Below are positions 45,771 through 57,906 of a stretch of DNA of 64,000 nucleotides, in pieces (the first letter of the stretch is position 1; every line of letters starts with the position of its first letter). The position numbers and the translations under genes were made by a program. The notes below the pieces were generated by a model that was given only the letters and a program-made list of their open reading frames with translations, did not search any database and was not told the origin of the DNA. This DNA comes from Nemopilema nomurai (lineage: Eukaryota > Cnidaria > Scyphozoa > Rhizostomeae > Rhizostomatidae), in assembly GCA_003864495.1 (NCBI GenBank), contig ML133401.1:5137189-5201188 (forward strand). The letters are read 5' to 3'.

Positions 45771-48700
45771 CTATTAAAAACAAACTGTATTTTGAAATCA
45801 TCTATGACTTTTACCTTACCGCATTGCAATTTCAAACTACAAAACGCATTCTCACGTGTTTTTGGCATTTGAAGATCTAGGGTCGGCCTTATAAAGAATA
45901 ATCTCAAAGGGATTTTTTTAATGCAGCAAAATCTCATTCAAAAAGCACCAAATACATCACGTTCTTAAAGAAATTGTCTCTTATAACTCTTAATCGTCTT
46001 CTTTGTCAACGCTTTCCAACATGAAACATTATGGACTGGAGAAAACTAAAGGATCTGGCCCAGAAATCAACATGATGAAAGGCTGCCAATGAGCAATGCT
46101 ATTTGCCCTATGTCAAATTCTTCCATTCGACGTCAGCACAGAATAGAGTAAAGGCAGAAGAGATACCCGCTTCGACACCCTTTCAAGTGTTGTTCTGCTA
46201 CACTTCCCCTTGTCTGACATGCTTAGCCTCGTTTTTGCGCTGAGACTACAACAGCAGTTACACTTCATCGCGATGAAACCAAACCAGGTTAACTTTGCTT
46301 TCAAGTTCTGCAAAACTATTCCTGCGCAGAAATCCTTTCTTAACAACATAAAAGCCCAGTATCTCTTCTGCCTCTTCCCTTGTCTTTGATGGTAGTTAAT
46401 AGAATTGTCTACATGCTGACTTTAAGGCCACTCTTCTGAAGATAGCTTACCAAGATTCCTCCTGTAGACCTCGACTTCGCACAGGGTCAAGAACTCGACA
46501 GCTTTCAATGTCACATAAACAAATCTCCCTACAACAACATTTTCGCAATAAAATGCTCTTCTTTCCCCAGTTCCAACGGCTCCGTTGTTGTAAATGCATC
46601 TAAACACAAAAAATTAACTTGCAATTAGGGCTAACACAAGCTCAAATTACCTTTGAGAGGCAAACAAAGGTCATAGGTACAGCCTTTCCCACAGCACTAA
46701 GCCAAGGAAGAGGCAATTGGAAGTTAATCAATTTTTCTTCAAAAAGGGTTCCATGATTAAGTACTAAGATCGTACGATTAGGTACCGAGAAACGAGTTGC
46801 AAAACCGGGATGGGAGAATAGGGGTAATTGAAAAGGGGGCACGAGTGGTAATTGTGTCAATATCAGCTTGCACAAATTGTTTGATGGTGCTGCTTCACAT
46901 GTGAATTCGATTCACTTACAATTGATTTCCGGCCGGTCCCTCTGTGCCATTCCCAACTCTGATCTCCACATTGCGAAGCCTTGGTGAGCAACAGTCTGCT
47001 CTGTTTGTTACTGCGACCTCTCCAACCTGCTCGAAGCCACCAAGGTCGACCATCCACCACGGATTCGATTCTCTCTGCGTATGCGTGCAGGACCCTTTTT
47101 GATAGTTGCCCTCATTGCTTCCATCAACAGCGTTGGACGAAGTCCCACCATAGGCTGTCGAAGACTGTCTTGTGTGTTTTCCACGAGCCAGATTGGCTAT
47201 GAATTGTCAAATGTGAATTATTTGTAATTATTAATATCATGAATTATTATCTTTATGAGTTATTATCATTATGAATTATTATTATTATCATTTATTATTA
47301 TTATGAATTATTTGTATTATTATGAATTATTATTATTACCCAACATTTGTGCAAATGTTTTCAACTTAAGCCATCACTATATCATTATCATTTTATCTAC
47401 AGATAATTTGCATCAGTTCCTGCATACTGATTTGTCGTTTACTTTACCGAAGAAGTCTTTACCGTGCTGTGCTGCTTTACTCTATTCTGTGCTATAAACT
47501 ACTATAACAGCTATCAAACTACAAAACGCATTCTTACGTGTTTTTGGCATTTGAAGATATAACAGTCTAGGGTCGGCCTTATAAAGAATAATCTCAAAGG
47601 GATTTTTTAATGCAGCAAAATCTCTTTCAAAAAGCATCAAATACGGCACGTTCTTAAAGAAATTGTCTCTTATAACTCTTAACCGTCCTCTTTCTCAACG
47701 CTTTCCAACACGAAACATTATGGACTGGATTAAATGATAAAACTAAAGGATCTGGCCCAGGAATCAACATGATGAAAGGCTGCCAATGAGCAATGTTATT
47801 TGCCCTATGTCAAATTCTTCCATTCGATGTCAGCACAGAATAGAGTAAAGGCAGAAGAGATACCCGCTTCGACACCCTTTCAAGTGTTGTTCTGCTACAA
47901 TTTCCCTTGTCTGACATGCTTAGCCTCGTTTTTGCACTTAGACCACAACAGCAGTTACACTTCATCGCGCTGAAACCAAACCAGGTTAACTTTGCTTTCA
48001 AGTTCTGCAAAACTATTCCTGCGCAGAAATCCTTTCCTAACAACATAAAAGCCCAGTCTCTCTTCTGCCTCTTCCCTTGTCTATGATGGTATTTAATAGA
48101 ATTGTCTACATGCTGACTTTAAGGCCACTCTTCTGAAGATAGCTTACCAAGATTCCTCCTGTAGACCTCGACTTCGCACAGGGTCAAGAACTCGACAGCT
48201 CTCAATGTCACATAAACAAATCTCCCTACAATGGCTTTTTTGCAGTAAAATGCTCTTCTTCCCCCAGTTCCAACGGCTCCGTCGTTGTAACTGCATCTAA
48301 ACACAAAAAATTAACTTGCAATTAGGGCTAACACAAGCTCAAATTACCTCTGCGAGGCAAACAAAGGTCATAGGTACAGCCTTTCCCACAGCACTAAGCC
48401 AAGGAAGAGGCAATTGGAAAATAATCAATTTTTCTTCAAAAAGGGTTCCATGATTAAGTACTAAGATCGTACGACTAGGTACCGAGAAAAGAGTTGCAAA
48501 ACCGGGATGGGAGAATAGGGGTAATTAAAAAAGGGGCACGAGTGGTAATTGTGCCAATATCAGCTTGCACAAATTGTTTGATGGTGCTGCTTCACATGTG
48601 GATTCGATTCACTTACAATTGATTTCCGGCCGGTCCCTTTGTGCCATTCCCAACTCTGATCTCCACATTGCGAAGCCTTGGTGAGCAACAGTCTGCTCTG

Positions 48701-51700
48701 TTTGTTACTGCGACCTCCTCAACCTGCTCGAAGCCACCAAGGTCGACCATCCACCACGGATTCGATTCTCTCTGCGTATGCGTGCAGGACCCTTTTTGAT
48801 AGTTGCCCTCATTGCTTCCATCAACCGCGTTGGACGAAGTCCCACCATAGGCTGTCGAAGACTGTCTTGTGTGTTTTCCACGAGCCAGATTGGCTATGAA
48901 TTGTCAAATGTGAATTATTTGTATTATTATGAATTATTATTATTATCCAACATTTGTGCAAATGTTTTCAACTTAAGCCATCACTATATCATTATCATTT
49001 TATCTACAGATAATTTGCATCAGTTCCTGCATACTGATTTGTCGTTTACTTTACCGAAGAAGTTTTTACCGTGCAACTGCTGTGCTGCTTTACTCTATTC
49101 TGTGCTATAAACTACTATAACAGCTATCAAACTACAAAACGCATTCTTACGTGTTTTTGGCATTTGAAGATCTAACAGTCTAGGGTCGGCCTTATAAAGA
49201 ATAATCTCAAAGGGATTTTTTTAATGCAGCAAAATCTCTTTCAAAAAGCACCAAATACGGCACGTTCTTAAAGAAATTGTCTCTTATAACTCTTAACCGT
49301 CCTCTTTGTCAACGCTTTCCAACACGAAACATTATGGACTGGATTAAATGAGAAAACTAAAGGATCTGGCCCAGGAATCAACATGATGAAAGGCTGCCAA
49401 TGAGCAATGTTATTTGCCCTATGTCAAATTCTTCCATTCGATGTCAGCACAGAATAGAGTAAAGGCAGAAGAGATACCCGCTTCGACACCCTTTCAAGTG
49501 TTGTTCTGCTACACTTTCCCTTGTCTGACATGCTTAGCCTCGTTTTTGCGCTGAGACCACAACAGCAGTTACACTTCATCGCGCTGAAACCAAACCAGGT
49601 TAACTTTGCTTTCAAGTTCTGCAAAACTATTCCTGCGCAGAAATCCTTTTTTAACAACATAAAAGCCCAGTCTCTCTTCTGCCTCTTCCCTTGTCTTTGA
49701 TGGTAGTTAATAGAATTGTCTACATGCTGACTTTAAGGCCACTCTTCTGAAGATAGCTTACCAAGCTTCGTCCCGTAGACCTCGACTTCGCACAAGGTCA
49801 AGAACTCGACAGCTCTCAATGTCACATAAACAAATCTCCCTACAATGGCATTTTTGCAGTAAAATGCTCTTCTTTCCCCAGTTCCAACGGCTCCGTTGTT
49901 GTAAATGCATCTAAACACAAAATATTTACTTGCAATTAGGGCTAACACAAGCTCAAATTACCTTTGAGAGGCAAACAAAGGTCATAGGTACAGCCTTTCC
50001 CACAGCACTAAGCCAAGGAAGAGGCAATTGGAAAATAATCAATTTTTCTTCAAAAAGGGTTCCATGATTAAGTACTAAGATCGTACGATTAGGTACCGAG
50101 AAACGAGTTGCAAAACCGGGATGGGAGAATAGGGGTAATTGAAAAGGGGGCACGAGTGGTAATTGTGCCAATATCAGCTTGCACAAATTGTTTGATGGTG
50201 CTGCTTCACATGTGGATTCGATTCACTTACAATTGATTTCCGGCCGGTCCCTCTGTGCCATTCCCAACTCTGATCTCCACATTGCGAAGCCTTGGCGAGC
50301 AACAGTCTGCTCTGTTTGTTACTGCGACCTCTCCAACCTGCTCGAAGCCACCAAGGTCGACCATCCACCACGGATTCGATTCTCTCTGCGTATGCGTGCA
50401 GGACCCTTTATGATAGTTGCCCTCATTGCTTCCATCAACCGCGTTGGAGGAAGTCCCACCATAGGCTGTCGAAGACTGCCTTGTGCGTTTTCCAAGAGCC
50501 AGATTGGCTATGAATTGTCAAATGTGAATTATTTGTAATTATTATCTTTATGAGTTATTATCATTATGAATTATTATTATTATCTTGAATTATTATTATT
50601 ATGAATTATTATTTCTATGAATTCTTATTACTATCCAACATTTGTGCAAACAACAATTTAGTCCATCGCTTTATCACTATCATTTCATCTACAGATAATT
50701 CATATCAGTTCCTGCATACTGGTTTGTCGTTTACTTTACCGAAGACGTCTTTACCGTGCAACTGCTGTGTTAACGTGATATCTTATCTTCAAACTATCCC
50801 CTATGATTTACGCACCATAAAAGTTGAAAATGACAAGAATTTGTCTCACCTTTGGCCGACACGACAGCAACTGTCAACAGAAGCACCAACTGATACTGTA
50901 CTGTGCTGAAACATTGTTTTTTAAGGTAGCGTTAATGTCGACTGAACCAAAATGACATTTAGACAACTGACATGAAACTATAAATCTTAAAAATCTTCAA
51001 ACCCTTCTCTAGCGACATTCATCGCCATCGTAAACTTCCTCTTATTTCCTGAGCTAATCGCATTGTCTTGGGCTTCGTTAAGAAACAGCATAAGAAGAGT
51101 AAATAATTTAATAACATAATTTTTGTTTAACACACGTTTAAAGTCTTTAATTGAACAAAAGTTCCTTTTGTCAAATGCTTGTGCATAAAAACTGAATTTA
51201 AGCTTAGCATGGATTATTAAGTAATGTTTTACAGCTTTTTATCCCAATTTTATCTTATATTTCTCCACTGCAGTTTTCCTCCGGCCAACTGTAACATTTT
51301 CTGGATTTTGTTAAAATGACTCAGTGGTATATCCATAGTCGTAGCCATAATTGCTTGATTCAAAAAACGTTTTAGGTAGAAATTTTGAAAAAACTAGTTT
51401 AGATTAATCAATTTAAATTTCTTATTTTTGATTGCCAGTGTAAATGAAATTCTAGCCTTCCTTCAACACTTTGTAACCAAATATTTGATAAGAAAAAGTA
51501 TTGCAGCAGTCGATACTTACTCACCATACTTGCTCACCACATTTGCTCACCATACCTAATTTGATGCTACGTCCATTAAACAACAGGAAATAGCAGCTAC
51601 TTTGAGTTGTGTTTATGTTTTTTATGAACTCTGGTTGAAATAAAAAATTCTCTGCGAAAAATTCATGAAATCTCATTACAGAACAATGAGAAGGAACAGA

Positions 51701-51729
51701 ACCAAACAGCCTTACCTCGCCATTCCCAT
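44660..51729 (-). CDS. Lectin gene 2: secreted protein of four FTP (fucolectin) domains
   Basis: Exons right to left: 51716-51729, 50850-50905, 50231-50507, 49762-49910, 48617-48893, 48148-48296, 46920-47196, 46451-46599, 45497-45770, and 44660-44801 up to the stop (the exon homologous to 27198-27355 would continue to 44644). All splice sites and phases agree. The coding length is 1,764 bases: 587 residues and TAG. It is a signal peptide joined straight to four F-type lectin domains, with no TSP1 or RBL. The signal peptide differs from gene 1 by Met to Val near its end. TAG falls right after the last strand (CEVEVYA), so the final domain is almost whole. Multi-domain F-type lectins are known in fish and invertebrates. 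Secreted multivalent fucose binding is the inferred function. It could instead be a young degenerating copy, but nothing inside the frame shows decay. Confidence 0.8.
45198..45436. repeat. Heptamer minisatellite in gene 2 FTP domain 4 intron
   Basis: Same GAGAGTG/GTGAGTA units as at 27793-28079 but shorter and in a different order. The array has therefore changed length since the segmental duplication. Confidence 0.95.
46451..47196 (-). CDS. Gene 2 FTP domain 3
   Basis: Exons 46920-47196 (277 bp) and 46451-46599 (149 bp). It keeps [12 protein letters not shown] and CEVEVYRRNL. The second exon has [19 protein letters not shown] where gene 1 has [19 protein letters not shown]. It is part of the 1.6-1.7 kb tandem cassette. 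Confidence 0.9.
48148..48893 (-). CDS. Gene 2 FTP domain 2
   Basis: Exons 48617-48893 and 48148-48296. It keeps the His/Arg/Arg spacing. Differences include CSYNDGAVGTGGRRAFYC in the second half and [14 protein letters not shown] in the first. Open throughout. Confidence 0.9.
49762..50507 (-). CDS. Gene 2 FTP domain 1
   Basis: Exons 50231-50507 and 49762-49910. It follows the signal peptide exon directly: G|CC gives Ala, making [17 protein letters not shown]. It keeps [12 protein letters not shown] and CEVEVYGTKL. In gene 1 the corresponding cassette follows a different FTP domain, so this junction was created by a deletion. Confidence 0.9.
50850..51729 (-). CDS. Gene 2 start codon micro-exon and signal peptide exon
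   Basis: 51716-51729 (14 coding bases) and 50850-50905 (56 bp), homologous to the first two exons of gene 1. The signal peptide ends LLLTVAVVSAK, a good cleavage region (A-x-A-like VSA). About 40 bp of the following intron is missing relative to gene 1, but the donor GTGAGA is intact. Confidence 0.8.
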
Positions 51730-54181
51730 CTTCTTCAAGCATGCCAGTATTAGACATTTCTTCTACGTTTCTCTCTTTATAAATGCCCATTATTTGCTCT
51801 CTTTGATGCGACCAGCAAACCTTCTTACAGCTGATCTAACACTTCCAAATCGATTTATCTTGCGTTTCTCATATGTTATTAATTGTATCCAATATTTTGC
51901 TTAAAATGATGGCAGAATGAATTGATTCAGAAGAAAGCAATTTTCCTAATCGAAGAAACTGGGTTTCCAATTTACTCTCGAACGAAAATCAATTATATAT
52001 TTTCAAATAAAAAAACTAGGCTCAAGCAAAGCACAAAAGAATAAAGCTTACAGTTTGCATGAATGTCAGAAAGGAGGATTTCCAATTTCGACTCTGTTTA
52101 GTTTCGATATTTGCCAATGAAACTTAAAATAAATAAAAGATGAAAGAAGTAGTGTGCTTGTAACAAACCTTTTATATGCAATCGATAATTGCTTCAAAAG
52201 GAGTTGTGTATTTCATCAAAAAATAGACCTTTTATAGTCCTTTCAATAGTTCTTTTTAAAGTCCTTTTTATACTTACGTTTATTTTTTATTAGTAATGCC
52301 AATAAAATTTTAGCCAGTTGCAAAGGCTCAAACTTTTCTTCAAACTCTGTGCATTTTATTAAAGAACAGTAGCAAATTGTTTAGGAAAGTCATATCGTAC
52401 TGATGTACCTTTAAAGGTTGTGGTGTCTGTAAAATGGTGCTTACAATGCCATGCCCAATTCATTTCTCACCTTAGATATAACCGACATCTGTGAGTTAAT
52501 GCAAAAATGAAAATCAAAAGTGTCATCAGTAGATAGAAACACATTTTGCATACCCCACGGCTACTCAAGGGCTTCCGAGCCTAGGTAGAAACAGGGATGT
52601 GCTGTCAGAGGGGGAGAGGCTTCCAGGAACAACAAGAACGTTCTTCTTGCATCGGGGAACTTGACGTCAATTGGGAACTTTGAACAACTTATTGAAAATG
52701 TTGAACAAATTAACTGTGGAGAAAAAGTTGGTCAAAAAGGATAGTTGGTCACTCTTTTTCTTAAGCACCCCAATCTCAATGGTCTAGGCACATAACTGGG
52801 GAGAAACCGTTTTAAAGTAGAACTTCACTCCACGCTAAAAAGGGTATACAATACTGTCCATTTGAGATTCATAGATAAGAGAACAGTTCTTTTTATCAAA
52901 GGCTATTCATAATGAGATAAGGGACAGTATCCATATGGTGCTAGCCAAAGGAAATTTTTGCATGCAAGCAGGTGCAACTATTGCATGCCTCCTATATTTA
53001 TCCACCACGAATCTGGGTAAATCAACCCCTCTCACAAAATACAATGTGCGGCATACGCTCCCAATGCAATTTAATGGATTGAATATTCGACACTGTATCG
53101 GTGACCGTGGAGTCACAATATTCTAGAATAACTTTTACAGGGCAGTCGAGAGCAAGCGCGGGCCCCGGGGAACGCATTTTGACGTGCACACTTTCTATAC
53201 ATATTCGCTGCAGTTATCGATTCAGTGCAGAATCTGTGACTCACAGAATAAAGGTATAATGGCAGCTTCTCCATCTTGCCTGTGGACTCTGTACAATCAG
53301 CAAGAACTCTCTTTCAATTTGCTTCACACAATGACCGTGTGTTCAGACAGGGATCTCTTTTTGGCATTTAGTTTTTAACACGAGAATCGTTCAATTTGTC
53401 ACACTGGCATGAAAGCGATAAACGGTACTTGCTTCCAGTCCTAATCTTAGTGTCAAATGTTCGACGTTGACATGTGTGGCAGGGACACTGCACGAGCGGT
53501 ATACAAAAATGACGACCGTCTTGAGGTTCTCTTCTCATCTTTACTATACTCTAATTTTCTTTAATATACTTTATAGCCAATGCTTGTGCGACTCTCATCC
53601 CTACGAGCTCTCTAATAACACGTGTGATAAATCCGAAGGCGCATCCCAGTCTCTCTCAAGTACTTAATAAAACGCCTCACAAAACGATACGACACACTAA
53701 GAGCTTTCACAAGACTCTTGTGTTGGTGGTAATCCACTCTTCCTACACTAGCGTCACTTATCCATGTCTGTTCTCTAACGTAAACACGAAGCTCTTACAT
53801 ATATTAAATTATTAATATATTAAATACATTAAATTCATGCGAATACATGCATTAAATTATCTAAATAAAGAAGTATTGTCTCTCAATGGTGATTCCGGTG
53901 GACATACGTAAATGCAGATAGAGTGCCTAAGATTCAAGTGCTGTCTCACAAATGGTAGGCATATGCTGTAAAGCGAAAGAACTTCCTGAATAAACTAGCC
54001 TAAAAGAGCTATGACATAAATGCAATTCCTAAAGATATGCTTAACAAAGAGTATAGCTAGAATAGCACGACGAAGAAAAACAAGTCTAAACTATGGGCAA
54101 TATCTAAAGTGAATAATCCTAAATGCTCCGTTATTACATTAGGCCTTGGTGATAGTAATTATTGAAAAGCAGCATTTGTTA

Positions 54182-54317
54182 TACACGCTTTTTTATAAGG
54201 AACCTACCCCAAGGCCTAGTTCCAAAAGTTCCTTATTCATAGACCTCAAATCATCAGATTATACACGTGTTTGGTTTTTTGTTCCTTATAAAATGGTTCC
54301 TTATAAAAAAGCGTGTA
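54182..54317. mobile_element. MITE with perfect 23-bp terminal inverted repeats (copy 2)
   Basis: Positional duplicate of 39843-39978, with the same ends and internal sequence. Confidence 0.85.
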
Positions 54318-55872
54318 CCTAAATTGGAGCAAGTTTTTATTATTTTAACGAATGACTAATCATGTCTGCAAAATATTTTCATCAAATGGTGTTTTTAAGC
54401 CCTCAAAGCGACGGGTTAAATTTTGGCGGGAAACGTATCACGTGATGATGTGACGTAGCCGTTGAAAACCTCCGCACCGTGGGCAGTGCTTTGTATAGGA
54501 CTGTGCCTGGAAGGGAACTTGGGCACCTTTATTTCGGAATTTCTTCATGAAAACAGAATGAAGTTATTATAAAATAGAAACTGACTGAGTACTCAGAAGG
54601 ACATGCCCTACAGTACAGCCTAGGGATGCACATTGACAATGCGGGCCGCAGCACTATTGGAGGTACCCTGGGTACCAGACCCACTGTGTATCAAGGAATT
54701 GAAGGGGAAAAGGATAACACACATTTAGTTTCAATCTGATCTTGATGAACTTTAAGTTCAAGGCTACAAGGCCTCCATCTTCCAACCATCTCCTTGAACC
54801 AAATCTGTTTCGAATTGATTCATTAACGCCAACAAGATGCTTTTTGTGCGCGAGTAGTCAAATGTCCTATGCCTACCTATTGTAGCCCTACCAAGGATTG
54901 TCGTCTATGATCCTCTCAAAGTCAAATTTCTATCGAAAAAGTCCAGATTACTTGATTGTGAACTATTTTTCACTGTTGGCATCAGTAAAATTACACAATG
55001 AAATATCTGACATAAATCGATCGAATAGTATATAGGGAGAAATGTTTTGCTTAGTAACGAAAACATGTAGTAGTCCATGCAGCCAATCCACTTTTAATCA
55101 TCTTGTCCACCAAAAAGAAGTAAAAATCATCACCCCCTTCCCCCTCCCCTGTGAGAAAATCTTTCTGTTGGAAGTACTTCGCCTCCATTGTCGATTTCTT
55201 TGTTTCTTATTTACAAACACAGGCATATAACAACTGAGAAATAAAAAGCTACTTTAAGATACCACTTTTAGATTGAGGTACTCTTGGCTCTAATCCTCAA
55301 TTAGTGCTTTCTGCTTTAGTAAGTAAATGAATAATGATTGGACACACGAGTATTTTTTCCTATACATTTTGAAGGTAACGTAAGTGCCACCTTTAGCCTA
55401 TGTTTGCTTGCCATAGACCTCAATTAAAGGCTTCTTTCAGATAGCAGTGGAGATAAATACAAGGGCGGATCCAGATCGATTTTATATTTTTCGACAAATT
55501 CAGATAACTTTATTTCTGCATGTTGTACGGCCGCACAGCTACGACAAATCGCTTTTCCAACTGATGCAGTTCCTCGTCAGATGATATTAATATTTCACCA
55601 CATCCTGTCATCCCCCCATTTTCCTGAGCCATTTCTCGCTATACTCGCGCAGTCTCAGCCCCATTTCCTTTTTCTAGCATGCCTCTGCTCCTTCACTTCC
55701 GTAGAAACCTTTAAGCCACAATCATATGAACAGAGCAACCGAAGCCTACAAATCTTGCGCAACCATTTTGATTAGTGCGTCGGTGTCAATCATGATGGCT
55801 TTGACAGCTCAATTCTTTTCAACAAAGGATAGCTAAACTGCATCGGTCCCCAGACCTCTGAGCGAAGTTGGT

Positions 55873-56534
55873 CAGCGTTTTGCATCGGTTGACCGATTTA
55901 GTCTAAAGTTTGATATAAAGCAATATTCCTTTCACTGATGTTGTTCGTTGCGGTTTCGCCTGAAAAGCCCGCCCAAAGATAACATCATTGCAAACAACGA
56001 TCGAGAAGAAATTCATTGCAGCTCTACATGCTAATCAAAAAACCCAAAAATAGTTTCCTAACAACAGAATTTTTTATTTAAAAAACTGAAAATGGAGCAG
56101 GGCAAAGGCGTTTGACCAAATGTATCTAAAAGGCTGTGCTTATGCTCTCTGGGAGCTTAAAGGGCGTGGTCTCAGAAAATGTTCTGGGGGTGAAGCCCCC
56201 ATGCCCCCTTATTTGCATCGGTTACTTATATTTCTGGATCCACCTCTGGATAAACATTTTATCTATTGCAGCAACAGCGACAATTCAGAAGCGAGGAGTG
56301 TCAACTAATGGGTCCCTTGGACAGACAGTAGACAAGCAATTTTGTCAAGCGTCGCTTGTTGGGTAGGGCTCGTCAAGAGATAAACAGCATCATCGTTAGA
56401 ACATGTGAAACAGAGTCGAGGGTCCACCACTGATTGTGAGTAATGCTTTGTTTTGGTTTTCTGACGAGCTATATCACTAATATTCACAGCTTATCCCTCT
56501 AGGGCTACTCCCGCTAGGGGGGGGGGGGTTTGAG
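55873..56534. mobile_element. 662-bp insertion present only in duplication copy 2
   Basis: Copy 1 reads GCGAAGTTGGT-GGCTACCTAC (near 41540) without interruption; copy 2 has 662 bp between these halves. The insert holds a GC-rich motif (GGGGGTGAAGCCCCC) and a run of G before its right end. No clear inverted ends, target duplication or transposase were seen. It is probably a non-autonomous transposable element or fragment. Confidence 0.6.
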
Positions 56535-56933
56535 GGCTACCTACACCTTTCGAACATACCCTAACTCGTCTTTACATCAACTTCGATGGCTTATACACAT
56601 AGCTGTAATACGGTAACCTGAAACTATTTATAAACAAGGATCACATGAGCGAATTCTCTTGCGCATAGCCTATAAGGTTACTTCACTCGTCGAAACAACA
56701 GTCTTTTAGGAGGTGCACCAAAATTGCATTGAGTGGCTACTCATTAGCTGAATGTGTGTCATATTCTCTTGAGTAATCAGGTTTCAAGGAAAAGATTTCA
56801 GTTGGTTAGCACAACAAAATAATGAAGAGCTGATTTCACATTCACTATGCGCTGAAGTAAACGCGCCCTTTGAACCAGCAAAAGTTTTTTCAATCAAATG
56901 TCATCCAAGCAACCCTACACTACCCTGTCCTAT

Positions 56934-57062
56934 CATGTCGTGTCGTGTACTGTCATGTCGGGTCATTTCGAGTTGTGTTGAGTCGAGTCTTGTTGTGTTG
57001 AGTCCTGTCCGTCTCTATCCTTTTCTTTCGTGTCATGTCGTGTCATGACTTGTCCTGTAGTG
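56934..57062. repeat. Degenerate TGTCG/TCGTG pentamer tract (copy 2)
   Basis: Positional duplicate of 41941-42070 with a few substitutions. Confidence 0.7.
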
Positions 57063-57906
57063 TGATATAAAGTCAGTCTCCTACTCTTCCCTAATTAACC
57101 CTACTCTACCCTTCATTGCTCAGTCGTTCCTTTCCAATCCGTATTCTCTTTATTTCGTGCAAGAAATCATGCCCATACTTTCCGCATATGAATTCTAGAG
57201 TTGTTGATTACTGAGTGTCCTAATTTCGGAGGATGTGGAGAAGATTTGCAAAAGAAAGGCTCATTTCGTCAGTAGCTGTCTAAAGTACCATGTTATGGAA
57301 ATCTTTACAAGCATTTGGTTTTGATTATGAATTCTCTAATTGATTAATCACCAGAAACGTTAGCATTCAATTCTCGATCATGTGGCTATAGAATATCTCT
57401 CGATCAGCTGTTTTGTATAATCTGCAAAAGGAAATGAAAAATATTAATACTTTTAATATAAATAATATATATATATAAAAATTGTTTCTTGAAAATCATT
57501 ACCAAAGCAAAATCGTAAATAAAATTTGTGAGCAAAACGTGAAAGAATTCATCGTAGTTTAACATCGTAGAAGGAAGATCATCGCAGGGATTGAAAGATT
57601 TGGGGGAAGTGCAAGAGCTTTGTCTAAAAACCAAGGAACGTCTCTTGTGTGCAGGATTCTGATTACATCCATTGGTTTTCGATAAGAAGGGACTTCCTAT
57701 TGGTGGGTAGAAATGTTGCAGCGGATGTTTATTTGGCCAATAAATGAAGTATCATCACAGTAAAAGAAGGCATTCAATAAGCAACATGTACGTTTAACCC
57801 GGCTTGATAGACTGGTTCGTTCATGCGAGGTTAGAGGTGAAGGGTCAAAGGTGAGTCTTGGAGGTCATCAAAATTAATTGAAGGAACAAGAGAATTGTTA
57901 ACTCAC

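Larger units (their letters stand above)
51730..57842. other. Intergenic: upstream region of gene 2
   Basis: Near-duplicate of 37340-42851, so its promoter is probably nearly the same as that of gene 1. No convincing coding exon was found. It carries the second copies of the MITE, palindrome and TGTCG tract, plus the 662-bp insertion at 55873-56534. Confidence 0.6.
42852..57848. repeat. Segmental duplication, copy 2 (contains lectin gene 2)
   Basis: About 15 kb, in tandem with 22653-42857. Relative to copy 1 it lacks the equivalents of about 24296-27023 (junction CGTTGA at 44464-44469) and about 29911-36280 (junction near 50795-50803). It carries two extra FTP cassettes and a 662-bp insertion at 55873-56534. 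GGTCAA at 42852-42857 and 57843-57848 marks its ends. Confidence 0.85.
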
